Shown here one piece after another: positions 20,501 through 28,655 of a DNA stretch of 64,000 nt (position 1 is its first letter; every line of letters starts with the position of its first letter). A model generated the notes under the pieces. The model was not told the origin of the DNA and ran no database searches. It was given only the letters and a program-made list of their open reading frames with translations. Position numbers and translations under genes: made by a program. Source of the stretch: Bacteroidota bacterium (GTDB lineage: Bacteria; Bacteroidota; Bacteroidia; Chitinophagales; Saprospiraceae); NCBI GenBank assembly GCA_016124585.1, contig WGNL01000013.1, forward strand, positions 235,249-299,248, in the 5' to 3' direction.

Positions 20501-20919
20501 TCATCACCTTCAAAATAGCCAGCATTACAAACATAAATATCAAGCCATCCGTCAGCATTGATGTCCACCATGACCACTCCCGTGCTCCATGCTTTGCTTC
20601 CTTTTGTTCCAGCTTTTTCAGTTATATCTTCAAATTTGAAATCCCCCTTGTTGAGGTAAAGTTTGTTGTCCCCCATGTTGGCGGTAAGGAACACATCTGA
20701 CAATCCATCATTGTTAATGTCCCCCAAGGCCACTCCACCACCGTTGTAGAAATTGCGGTAGCTGAAAATATTCATGCGTTCCGTGTTTTCCACTTTGTTC
20801 GTAAACTGAATCCCCGTCGAAGCTGCACTCATTTGCCTAAAAAGAGTATCAGATTTTTTATCAGAATTGCATCCAAATGTGAGGAGAATGAGGAAAGAGA
20901 AAAAACTAAAATATCTCAT
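17581..20919 (-). CDS. ASPIC/UnbV FG-GAP repeat lipoprotein (copy 1)
   Basis: From the ATG at 20919 the protein has 1112 residues, with a short lipoprotein signal MRYFSFFSFLILLTFGC. ATG 20934 and TTG 20943 are in frame upstream but fit the signal less well. It has the same layout as the gene at 11654-15079: repeated calcium-loop motifs (DINNDGLSDVF, DYDLDGDLDCY, DMDNDGNRDIY, DADGDGDQDLF) and a central ASPIC/UnbV stretch (FGLGQATDIDSLVVIWPDLSK). It probably lies on the cell surface as a large beta-propeller adhesion or binding protein. It is the first gene after the SusD terminator and overlaps the start of the following T9SS gene by four bases. Confidence 0.9.
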   Translation of the reverse strand: MRYFSFFSFLILLTFGCNSDKKSDTLFRQMSAASTGIQFTNKVENTERMNIFSYRNFYNGGGVALGDINNDGLSDVFLTANMGDNKLYLNKGDFKFEDITEKAGTKGSKAWSTGVVMVDINADGWLDIYVCNAGYFEGDDQANELFINNHDLTFTEKAAEYGLDEKGYTTHAAFFDYDLDGDLDCYILNNSFMPVNTLNYANNRDMYAKDWPVADFLKGGGDKLLRNDGGKFQDVSKEAGIYGSLIGFGLGVTVGDVNGDRWPDLYISNDFYERDYLYINQKNGTFKDEIEDWTEHLSLASMGADMADINNDGFPEIFTTEMLPNDDARLKQLTVFENYNIYQLKLDRGFYHQYMQNCLQLNNRNHSFSEIANFAGVASSDWSWGALMFDMDNDGNRDIYVCNGIYQDVIDQDFMDFFANDVMQKMALTGKKEEIGKVTEKMPSVPILNKAFRNMGNLNFEDVGKNWGFTTPSFSNGAAYADLDNDGDLDLVVNNVNEEAFVYKNFSSEDLENHHLTVQLKGKGQNTFAIGSIVNVYRGKDLLNFQLVPTRGFQSSVDYKMVFGLGQATDIDSLVVIWPDLSKSIVLNPHADSTITLDWSNVNDGRLAVNPYDIIPEESKLVEEVPCSFAKHQEDGYVDFYNEGLIFRMVSREGPKADVADVNGDGLDDVFIGGAKGQPGQLYLQNSQGDFTQGDRKTFEQDSSYEDTSAAFFDADGDGDQDLFVGSGGNELPPNHRFLYDRIYFNDGKGHFILNERALTPNGMNTAVAVPIDFDGDGDLDIFVGSRCVPGIYGTPARHFLYENNGKGQFQDVVKTKCPDLLRLGMVTDATLANVTGDSAPELIIVGEWRNPMVFEVKDGLHLTKTNLSSYSGWWYAVKAADLDGDGDQDLVLGNRGENFYFTASKEKPAKLWVGDFDSNGMLEKIMTRSIEGKDMPIAMKKELTAQLPGLKKENLRHSAYAQKSIQELIPTDALNRASVMEANYFSSAVAINEGNGQFKMVPLPKEVQFSSIDAIQIVDLNGDGQLDLVLAGNDAGFMPQFSKLDASFGHVLLNQGQGTFDWVENRVSGFWVRGDVKQITLLNNGQHQSLLALVNNGLPKIFKLLKGRTVN

Positions 20920-21017
20920 AGCGGTCAAAATCATTGCAGGCAAATTTTTGCTAAAGATAAGCCTAGCTCAACACAAGCCCTTTTCAAAAACCTGCTAAAA
21001 TTAGCCGATTTGATAAA

Positions 21018-21049
21018 AAGAAAGGCTGCCTTTGCGGGCAGCCTTTCTT
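21018..21049 (-). terminator. Terminator after susD
   Basis: Arms at 21018-21030 and 21037-21049 (AAGAAAGGCTGCC / GGCAGCCTTTCTT) form a perfect 13-bp stem with a 6-nt loop. Read on the minus strand the stem is followed by a T-rich stretch (CTTTTTATC). It lies 32 bases after the SusD stop and separates susCD from the UnbV gene, although read-through would still make one long operon. Confidence 0.85.
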
Positions 21050-21080
21050 GGTTCAAAGTAATATTATTGACTAACCCCAA

Positions 21081-22583
21081 TTAATACCCAGCATTTTGGC
21101 TAAGGTTCGGGTTAGAGTCCAATGCCTGTTGAGGAATTGGATAAAGTACACGGAATGGCTCAGTAACCGTTTTTTCGGACCATGTGTCAGAGAATGTGCC
21201 AAAGCGAACTTGGTCAACCCGGCGGAAACCTTCCCAGTACATCTCACGGCCACGCTCATCCAACATAGTTGGCTCGTCAAGTGCTCCTAGCGCAGAAGCA
21301 CCACGCTTGGATCGAAGTTCATTTACCAAAGCCAATGCACCTGCACTGTCACCTTTGCGCATCATTGCCTCCGCTTTATCAAGCATAAATTCAGCCCAAC
21401 GCATCAGGATAATTTGACCAGCGTTACTTGGGTGCCATTTGATTGCACGGATTCCTTTTTCTGTTGCCGCACCTGAAAGTGGAACGTCCCTAGAAAAAAC
21501 CAATGGTAATTGAGAACGAGTGTCTTTCAAAATCGACCCATCATCATTGTATTGTTGTCCAATAAGGAATCCCCTTCCAATGCCAGAGAACTCAGTTCCA
21601 TCTGGTGTTGGGTAGTTACCAATCCTTTGGTCTTGAGCCTCAAATTTGTCGTAGAACTCAGCAATAGTTGTAAAACCATTCCATCCAGATGGATTTTGGT
21701 TGTAGTGCAAAGTCATAAACCACCTGTTTTGAGCAGAACCAGTTGGTACTTCAAAGATGATTTCTTTTGATGCTGAAGTTGAGAAATTTGTGAAATATTC
21801 GTCCTCCAAAGAATAGCCATCACCTTCAATTGCATCGCAATAACCAATTACCTTGTCCATATCAGCATTTTCAAATTTGTATGGACCTTCAGGAGTTGCA
21901 TTGGTGTAAACCGCTTTGTTCAAATAAAGCCTAGCCAAAAGGGCATTCGCTGACGCTTTTGAAGCTTTGCCAGATACTGCAATGTCGGCACTTGGTCCTT
22001 GATTTGGCAACATTGGAAGTGCTTCATTCAGGTCGTTAATTATAAAGTCAAACGCCTCTGTACGAGTAAGTACACGCGGATTAACGTCAACGCCCTCTGT
22101 AACTTCCCTGAAAGGAACTTGGCCCCAAAGGTCCATTACATGGTACATGTAAAAAGCCCTGAGGAACTTTGCTTGAGCAGCCTCCTCTGGAGACGGATTT
22201 GACGCCAAGATTTGATTACACTTGTAAGCATGTGAGTTCAAATTGTTCCAAGTATTCAAAATTCCTGAGTGGGTTGCATCCCAAGTGTGTTGGTGGAGAG
22301 TTCTCCAAACGCCATTATCACCCCAGTCAACACCACGTGTCGGAGGAAGCATTTCATCCGTAACATGCTCATAAAGTGAATACAGGTTGGCTTGGTCATT
22401 CCAATCGCCAAGGTCATTGTAGGCTGAGCTAAGGAGATCTGTCGGGTTTCCAGCCGTAAAACCACCTGAGCTTTCAACAACAACAGAATCTGACTCTGCA
22501 ACTTCAAGATCAGTACAAGCTGGTATTGTAACCATACCAACCATCCCAATCAGAAGGAAGAATAGATATTTATTACGATTCAT
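21081..22583 (-). CDS. susD: SusD/RagB-family surface glycan-binding lipoprotein
   Basis: 500 residues with a lipoprotein signal ending at TIPAC. It has the RagB/SusD layout: an N-terminal SusD-like region with TPR-type helices (AAQAKFLRAFYMYHVMDLWG, a hallmark of the family) and a C-terminal RagB domain ending in YPIPQQALDSNPNLSQNAGY, a typical SusD tail. It forms the lid of the SusCD complex on the outer membrane and delivers ligand to SusC. It follows susC by 18 bases. The symbol names the family; the substrate cannot be read from the sequence. Confidence 0.95.
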   Translation of the reverse strand: MNRNKYLFFLLIGMVGMVTIPACTDLEVAESDSVVVESSGGFTAGNPTDLLSSAYNDLGDWNDQANLYSLYEHVTDEMLPPTRGVDWGDNGVWRTLHQHTWDATHSGILNTWNNLNSHAYKCNQILASNPSPEEAAQAKFLRAFYMYHVMDLWGQVPFREVTEGVDVNPRVLTRTEAFDFIINDLNEALPMLPNQGPSADIAVSGKASKASANALLARLYLNKAVYTNATPEGPYKFENADMDKVIGYCDAIEGDGYSLEDEYFTNFSTSASKEIIFEVPTGSAQNRWFMTLHYNQNPSGWNGFTTIAEFYDKFEAQDQRIGNYPTPDGTEFSGIGRGFLIGQQYNDDGSILKDTRSQLPLVFSRDVPLSGAATEKGIRAIKWHPSNAGQIILMRWAEFMLDKAEAMMRKGDSAGALALVNELRSKRGASALGALDEPTMLDERGREMYWEGFRRVDQVRFGTFSDTWSEKTVTEPFRVLYPIPQQALDSNPNLSQNAGY

Positions 22584-22601
22584 AATTCAATAATTTTTTA
22601 G

Positions 22602-25600
22602 TTAAAATGAAACATTCGCTCCTAAAAGGATTGTACGAGCCCTTGGAAAGGCACTGTAATCAATTCCCAATGAAGGAACGCCATTCAAAGATTTATTGGT
22701 ATTTACTTCAGGATCTTGGCCGCTGTAACCAGTAATTACAAACAAGTTTTGACCCGTAACATAAACACGAAGGTTAGAGATATTTTTAAGACCAGTTTTG
22801 ATGTTGTAACCAATTGTCAGGTCTTGCAACCTTACGAAATCAGCTTTTTCAAGGAAGCGGCTTGAAACGTCCGGTGCATTCAATTTGCCCTCACCATTAC
22901 CAACTACATCTTTGCGAACATTGCGTCCGTTGGCCAATGAGCCTGCAGTAAATAATGCGTTAGCAGTATTATCATACAAATAATGACCAAATTGTCCATT
23001 GAAGAAGAAGCTAAAATCAACATCGCCGAAACGGAAGATATTGGTCAAACCGGCAGTAACTTTTGGAATTGGACTTGCTCCAACAAATTTTTGAACGTCA
23101 CCACCTTTGTACTTGGTTATACCATTTTCATCGTAACCGTCAAATTCACGAACAAAGAATGCAAATAAAGGCTGACCTTCTGCAATACGTTGAGCGAATG
23201 CACCTGTCAAACCTTGACCGTTGATCTCTCCAGTGTTGATAAGACCACTGAAGTTTTTAACTTCATTTTTGTTGTAAGCTACGTTTCCAACAATGTTCCA
23301 ATCAAATGCTGCCTTATCAACTGCAACCAAATTCAAGGAAAGTTCAACACCTTGGTTTACTACATCGGCATCAAGGTTTTTCCAAACGAATGGATTAACG
23401 GCAGGCTGTGCAGAAGTAACTTGGATGAGCAGATCGTTTGTGTTCTTATTGTAAAGATCGATAGAACCTGAAACCTTGTAGTTTGCAAATGCAAAGTCAA
23501 TACCTATGTTTGACTGAACCGTAGTTTCCCATTTCAACCCTGGATTTGGGAAAGCAACATCACCAAGGCCACCACCGGTTACATCACCACCACTGTTAAT
23601 ATCCCAGTTGCCATAACGTTGGCGCTGTTGATATAAGTTGTGAGGAATCTCTTGGTTTCCAGTAACACCGTATCCCAAACGAAGGCCAAGATCATCGAAG
23701 AATTCAGGAGCAAAGTCTTCTTCAGCAATTCTCCATTTGAAAGCAAAAGATGGGAAATAGCCATATTTGTTGTCACCACCGAACTTGGTTGAACCATCGG
23801 CACGAAGTGTTGCTGTAAACAAATATTTGTCAACAAAGCCAAAATTCAAACGGCCAAAATAAGATTGCAGTTCATCAACCGTGTTAATAGAGTTAGTACC
23901 AACAATGCCTTTTCCACCAGCTTGATCAGCGGCAGCAAAGTTGTTTATCATGATATCAAGATCGGAAGTGCGGAAATTTGTGAGTTTGATTTGCTTGAAA
24001 GCATAATCAAACTGTTGATAGGAATAACCTAGCAAGCCAGTGAAGTCTAGGCTTCCGAAGTCCTTGGTATAGGTGAAATAGTTTTCCCAAAGTTTGTTGC
24101 TGGTTTCCACATCAACAACATAAAGGAATCCCTTTCCATAAGGTCCCCCAGTACCTGCATTCAAATCACGAGACCATGCAGACTTCCTGCTTGAAGTTGA
24201 TTGGTCAAAGCCAACAACAGTTTTGAAAGTAAGACCTTCGACAATTTGAAGCTCAGCATTAATGTTTCCTAGCGCACGAAGTGTGTTGGTAAAGTCTTTA
24301 GTGTACTCCAACATTGCTACGGGATTAGGCTCAGTTGCGCCAGGTTGGATCAATTCGCCATTCTCATCCCTTACTTTCTGAGTTGGATTTGCCTTCAATG
24401 CATTCGACCAAAGGTCACCTTCAAAACCAACATTTTCAGAAATTGGAACAGCATCGTCATGAACTTTGGCAACAGTGAATTGTGAACCAATTTTCAAACG
24501 GTCGTTCAAAAACTTCTTGTTAGCATTAAATCGAGCAGTTAACCTTTTTTGTCCTGCGTGCTCGATGATACCTTCTTGGTCTTGGTAACCCAAGGAGAAA
24601 CGGTAATCGCTAGATTTGTCATTTCCACCAAAGGAGATGTTGTGGCTTTGAGTAATCCCTGTGCGGAGGATTTCATCTTGCCAATCAGTATTTCCGCCGC
24701 CATCAAGTGCCTGCGCTGCAGCAGCTCCATTGAAATCGGTATAGGCTTGTAGGAATTCATCACGGCTAAGCACGTCAACTTTTTTAGTTATGTTGCTGAA
24801 GCCGATAGTGTAGGCATAGTCAAGAACACCTTTACCGCTTTTACCACTTTTGGTAGTAATGATAACTACACCATTGGCACCACGGGAACCATAAATAGCT
24901 GTCGCTGAGGCATCTTTTAAGATGTCGATACTAGCAATATCTGCGGGGTTGATAAAGCTAAGTGGGTTACGAGTAGTTTGACGGCCAAGTCCTGAGTCAA
25001 AGCCACCACCGCTAACGTCGCCACCACTGAGTGGAACTCCATCAACAACGAAAAGCGGGTTATTGCCACCACGAACTGAAGATGTACCACGAATACGTAC
25101 ATTAATACCACCACCTGGCTCACCAGAGTTGTTGGTAATCTGTACACCAGCAGCACGACCTTGGATAAGCTGTTCCGGTGAGGACACAATCCCTTTATTG
25201 AAATCTTTGTCTGTGACTGAAGACACGGCTCCCGTTGCGTCAGATTTTTTCACTGAACCATAGCCAATAACTACTACTTCGTCAAGCACTGTACCAGCAT
25301 CCATTGCCACATCATAAACATTTGAAGCGGTGAGTGGCACCCTTTTAGCTGCATAACCTGTATAAGTAAATTCAATTTCGGTAGCCCCATCGGGTACCCT
25401 TATCTCATAGGTTCCGTCAATATCTGTAATGGTACCCGCACTGGTACCTATTACAAGCACGTTGGCGCCGATGAGCGATTCGCCAGACTGGGCATCGGTC
25501 ACAGTACCTTTTATGGTGCGCTGCGCAATAGCCAGACTGCTCATGCCCATTGCCACAAATAGCAGCAAAAGACATTTCGTGAGATAGTCGTACTTAAGTT

Positions 25601-25604
25601 TCAT
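22602..25604 (-). CDS. susC: SusC/RagA-family TonB-dependent outer-membrane transporter
   Basis: 1000 residues: signal peptide (to LAIAQ), a carboxypeptidase-D-like regulatory domain (about 29-105, GTVTDAQSGESLIGANVLV), a TonB box/plug (VVIGYGSVKKSDATGAVSSV; the SusC plug motif RIRGTSSVRGGNNPLFVVDG near 170-190), and a C-terminal barrel of about 780 residues ending in the aromatic ILLGANVSF. It imports oligomers with TonB energy, with SusD as partner. There is no anti-sigma N-terminal signalling domain, so control is more likely by the adjacent LacI regulator than by an ECF/FecR pair. Confidence 0.96.
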   Translation of the reverse strand: MKLKYDYLTKCLLLLFVAMGMSSLAIAQRTIKGTVTDAQSGESLIGANVLVIGTSAGTITDIDGTYEIRVPDGATEIEFTYTGYAAKRVPLTASNVYDVAMDAGTVLDEVVVIGYGSVKKSDATGAVSSVTDKDFNKGIVSSPEQLIQGRAAGVQITNNSGEPGGGINVRIRGTSSVRGGNNPLFVVDGVPLSGGDVSGGGFDSGLGRQTTRNPLSFINPADIASIDILKDASATAIYGSRGANGVVIITTKSGKSGKGVLDYAYTIGFSNITKKVDVLSRDEFLQAYTDFNGAAAAQALDGGGNTDWQDEILRTGITQSHNISFGGNDKSSDYRFSLGYQDQEGIIEHAGQKRLTARFNANKKFLNDRLKIGSQFTVAKVHDDAVPISENVGFEGDLWSNALKANPTQKVRDENGELIQPGATEPNPVAMLEYTKDFTNTLRALGNINAELQIVEGLTFKTVVGFDQSTSSRKSAWSRDLNAGTGGPYGKGFLYVVDVETSNKLWENYFTYTKDFGSLDFTGLLGYSYQQFDYAFKQIKLTNFRTSDLDIMINNFAAADQAGGKGIVGTNSINTVDELQSYFGRLNFGFVDKYLFTATLRADGSTKFGGDNKYGYFPSFAFKWRIAEEDFAPEFFDDLGLRLGYGVTGNQEIPHNLYQQRQRYGNWDINSGGDVTGGGLGDVAFPNPGLKWETTVQSNIGIDFAFANYKVSGSIDLYNKNTNDLLIQVTSAQPAVNPFVWKNLDADVVNQGVELSLNLVAVDKAAFDWNIVGNVAYNKNEVKNFSGLINTGEINGQGLTGAFAQRIAEGQPLFAFFVREFDGYDENGITKYKGGDVQKFVGASPIPKVTAGLTNIFRFGDVDFSFFFNGQFGHYLYDNTANALFTAGSLANGRNVRKDVVGNGEGKLNAPDVSSRFLEKADFVRLQDLTIGYNIKTGLKNISNLRVYVTGQNLFVITGYSGQDPEVNTNKSLNGVPSLGIDYSAFPRARTILLGANVSF

Positions 25605-25879
25605 ACATTAATTAGGTTTAGTTAGACAAAAGTTGTTGTAAATTTTTCTAGTGAGGATATGAACGGGATAAAAAACAAATTTGGGGATGGGGTATTTGGT
25701 GTAGAATAGACGCTAACGGGGCAAAGCTGCGAAATAACTTCTAAACGACCAAACTTGTCGATTTGTGATCCTATTGGCTTAAAAAACTGTGTAAATCTTC
25801 TAAAATAAAACAATTGCAAGGTGATGCCAGAAGATTAAAATTTTATTTGGGTACGTGTAAAAATTACTTCAACGTTTGC

Positions 25880-25891
25880 TCAAACGTTTGA
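25880..25891. promoter_or_regulatory. Probable LacI-family operator
   Basis: TCAAACGTTTGA is a perfect 12-base palindrome with the central CG that LacI-family proteins read through their minor-groove hinge helix. A second half-like copy (AACGTTTG) lies immediately to its left at 25871-25878. The site is in the 404-base divergent gap, 276 bases from susC and 118 from lacI, so binding could control either or both. The rest of the gap is AT-rich and I see no clear -7 element for susC. Confidence 0.6.
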
Positions 25892-26008
25892 TGTTGAAAA
25901 CTTTTTCGAATTTCTATAATGAAGCTTTAACTTTAGATCTGATTTATTTGTCCACTAGGGGTAATCTGTTAATGACAAATCTTGGTTGCCTCAGGTTAAT
26001 ATTCCAAC

Positions 26009-27007
26009 ATGAAGCGTTCCACGCTAAAGGACATTGCCAAACTTACCGGCCTTTCAGTCTCAGGTGTCTCTAGGGCATTAAAAAACCATCCTGACATTGC
26101 TCCAGAAACCAAGACTAAAGTTCATGAAGTCGCTAAAGCACTCAATTACCACCCAAACCCAAGTGCCCAATTCCTGCATTCAAAAAATTCTAAAATAATT
26201 GCGGCCATCCTACCTGAAGTCAACACTTTTTTTTTCCCTGAACTTCTGCAAGGCATAAGTAAAATTGTAGAACAGCATGGCTATTTCCTTATTTTCCTAC
26301 AATCCGACAATAGGCTTCAAAAAGAGCAAGAGCTAATTGATTACTGTATTCAAATGTATGTTGAAGGGGTTCTGATTTCCGTTTCCGCCGAAACCGATAA
26401 TCTTGACCATCTTCTCAAACTAAAGAAAATGGGCGCTGCCGTGTTATTGATTGACAGGGTGTTGAAAAATGATGAAATACCTTACTTGACAATTGACGAT
26501 TCCAAAGCGACCGCTAATGCAATAGAATATTTGTTGTCAAAAGACCGAAACCAAATACTAGGCATTTTTGATGATGAAAGATTGACCATGACCAAATTGA
26601 GAACAGAAGGCTATGTGAAGGCGCTTAAGAAAAATGGACTGCGAATCGAACCAAATTTACTACTTACAATTAATGACGATTTTGACATTGAAGAACAAAT
26701 ATTCAAACGTTTGGAAGACGTAAGTTCCGTCAATGCAGTCTTCACCATGTCTGATAAACTCCTTGTAAAAGCCTACCACGCTATCTACAGGCTAGGTTTG
26801 AAAATTCCAGACGATATTGCTCTGATTTCAATTAGTGATGGTAAAGCCCCATACTATTTGTACCCAAGTATCTCTCACATCAGGCATTCTGGTGAAGAAG
26901 TTGGTTCAGCAGCTGCAACCTTACTATTTAGAATGTTGTCAGGTGAAGTAGGTTTAGTAAGTTTTCACCAAATTGGAACCAGCTTGGTTGAACTTGGTTC
27001 TGTTTGA
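26009..27007 (+). CDS. LacI-family transcriptional regulator
   Basis: 332 residues. Residues 4-24 are the LacI helix-turn-helix (LKDIAKLTGLSVSGVSRALK), followed by the hinge helix region (LNYHPNPSAQFLHSKNSKII). The remainder is a periplasmic-binding-protein-like sensor domain (VLISVSAETD, AVLLIDRVLK, HIRHSGEEVGSAAATLLFRML). The divergent placement next to susC and the palindrome in between suggest that it senses a small sugar or sugar-like product of the SusCD ligand. The aspartyl protease gene starts 30 bases after its stop. Confidence 0.93.
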   Translation: MKRSTLKDIAKLTGLSVSGVSRALKNHPDIAPETKTKVHEVAKALNYHPNPSAQFLHSKNSKIIAAILPEVNTFFFPELLQGISKIVEQHGYFLIFLQSDNRLQKEQELIDYCIQMYVEGVLISVSAETDNLDHLLKLKKMGAAVLLIDRVLKNDEIPYLTIDDSKATANAIEYLLSKDRNQILGIFDDERLTMTKLRTEGYVKALKKNGLRIEPNLLLTINDDFDIEEQIFKRLEDVSSVNAVFTMSDKLLVKAYHAIYRLGLKIPDDIALISISDGKAPYYLYPSISHIRHSGEEVGSAAATLLFRMLSGEVGLVSFHQIGTSLVELGSV

Positions 27008-27036
27008 TAAACTTTTTGAGCCCTAATTTTTGCAAA

Positions 27037-28263
27037 ATGAAATTCCCTAACCTCCTGTTCGGCTTGATTTTATTTTTGCCATTGTCAGCTGTAGCACAGC
27101 CGGGCTATGAAATTTTGAAAGATGTCAAAAAAATTGAAATCCCATTTGAATTCAGGAACAACCTTATCCTTGTCAATGTAACTTTCGAGCACACATTTCC
27201 GCTAAAATTCATTTTTGATACAGGAGCAGAAAATACAATACTTTCCAAGCGGAGTATAACAGACCTTCTAGGAGTGAATTATGAACGGGAATTCAAAGTG
27301 CTAGGTTCAGACCTTCAAACCGTACTTACAGCTTACCTTATCAGGGGCATTCACTTGAAGATTGAAGACATGGTTTTGCCAAATCAATCGATGCTGGTAT
27401 TGGAAGAAGATTATTTCAATTTTGAAGAATTATTGGGAATTCAAATCCACGGTATTTTAGGAGCAAACCTCTTTAAAGGCCTAATTGTTAAAATCAATTA
27501 TGAACGCCAAGTCATCACATTAACAAAAAGTGGGGGTGGCAAGTCACCGGATGGAGGCTACCATGCTTTACCAATCGCAATTGAAAAAAACAAACCCTAT
27601 CTCAACACTTTTATTCGTACCCAAAACGACACAGTTGTTCCAGTTAAACTATTGATTGACACCGGTGCCATGCTTGCCCTGTTACTCAACACAGACTCTC
27701 ATCCCGGACTGAAACCGCCTGTAAATGCAATTAGCGGCAATATTGGAACTGGTCTGGGCGGATTTCTGAAAGGTCACGTTGGCAGGGTATCAGAATTAAA
27801 TTTTGGTGACTTGCAATGCAATGAGGTTGTAACTAATTTTCAGGATTTGACTAGTCAGATGGACTCGTCTTTGATGAAAGAAAGGAATGGCATCATCGGC
27901 AATGGAGTGCTCAGTCGTTTCGATGTAATTATTGACTACCCTGGCCAAACAATTTATCTCCAACCCAACAAAAGTTACAAAAAAGAATTCAAGTTTGACA
28001 AAAGCGGCCTGATAGTCATCGCCTCTGATTTTCAGTTAAATAAATTCATTATTCATTCAGTTTTGCCAGGCACCCCCGCTGAAATGGCAGGGTTAATGGC
28101 TGGCGATGAAATCAAACGTATAAATTTTGCGCCTGCAAGCCTACTAAGCTTGGAAAGAATCAATCAGATTTTCAGAAAAGAAGAAGGGAAAAAAATTGTA
28201 TTGGTAATTAAGCGGAACAAAAAAAAGATGAAATTCACTTTTAGGTTGAAAAAGTTTGTTTGA
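27037..28263 (+). CDS. Secreted double-domain aspartyl protease with C-terminal PDZ
   Basis: From the ATG at 27037 the protein has 408 residues, with a signal peptide ending at SAVAQ; an in-frame TTG at 27004 inside the lacI stop is not preferred. Two retropepsin-type active-site motifs are visible, FIFDTGAENTIL (about 66-77) and LLIDTGAMLALLL (about 208-220), so one chain could make an intramolecular dimer like pepsin. Each is followed by a typical hydrophobic GILGANL or GIIGNGVL flap-end motif. A PDZ domain (SVLPGTPAEMAGLMAGDEIKR) covers about 340-390. It is probably periplasmic or surface-exposed. The link to the SusCD locus is positional only. Confidence 0.85.
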   Translation: MKFPNLLFGLILFLPLSAVAQPGYEILKDVKKIEIPFEFRNNLILVNVTFEHTFPLKFIFDTGAENTILSKRSITDLLGVNYEREFKVLGSDLQTVLTAYLIRGIHLKIEDMVLPNQSMLVLEEDYFNFEELLGIQIHGILGANLFKGLIVKINYERQVITLTKSGGGKSPDGGYHALPIAIEKNKPYLNTFIRTQNDTVVPVKLLIDTGAMLALLLNTDSHPGLKPPVNAISGNIGTGLGGFLKGHVGRVSELNFGDLQCNEVVTNFQDLTSQMDSSLMKERNGIIGNGVLSRFDVIIDYPGQTIYLQPNKSYKKEFKFDKSGLIVIASDFQLNKFIIHSVLPGTPAEMAGLMAGDEIKRINFAPASLLSLERINQIFRKEEGKKIVLVIKRNKKKMKFTFRLKKFV

Positions 28264-28268
28264 TTTTA

Positions 28269-28290
28269 GGCTGCGACAGCCACTTTTTTG
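28269..28290 (+). terminator. Terminator after the aspartyl protease
   Basis: GGCTG-CGA-CAGCC (28269-28281) is followed by AC and six T. The stem is only five base pairs but GC-rich, and it stands six bases after the stop codon. The rest of 28291-28655 holds no gene I can support. Confidence 0.55.
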
Positions 28291-28655
28291 ACTAATATTT
28301 TCTGTTTCAGCATCAAAAAATGCTTGTAGCGTCATTTTTTTAGGAATTTTCTGGCTGATAATTCTAAATTTGTCCCATCCTACTTTTTTAAATGCGTTCA
28401 TGCACATATCCAAACGAAAGATTTGCACACGAGTTAGCCAGTTATTTTAAAAATTACGCTCCTTTCAAAAATTTCTAACAAACATTTTGAACAAGCATAG
28501 ATTCCCTCCCACCTTGGGAGTAGTTTACTTGTCTCACCCTATCAGTGTGCTAATTATTTGACCAAAACCCAAGTGAGCGGAACAAGCTGTCGTGCATTGC
28601 ATTGCCACGCCCCCCGTTCATGGTTGTCTTAAATTTCGTAACTAGTTTTAAACTG

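Noticed and set aside
28144..28428. 94-codon open frame on the minus strand, with a plausible-looking N-terminal half
   Set aside because: It overlaps the 3' end of the aspartyl protease on the other strand, includes the terminator region, has a long Phe-rich antisense half and no recognisable family.
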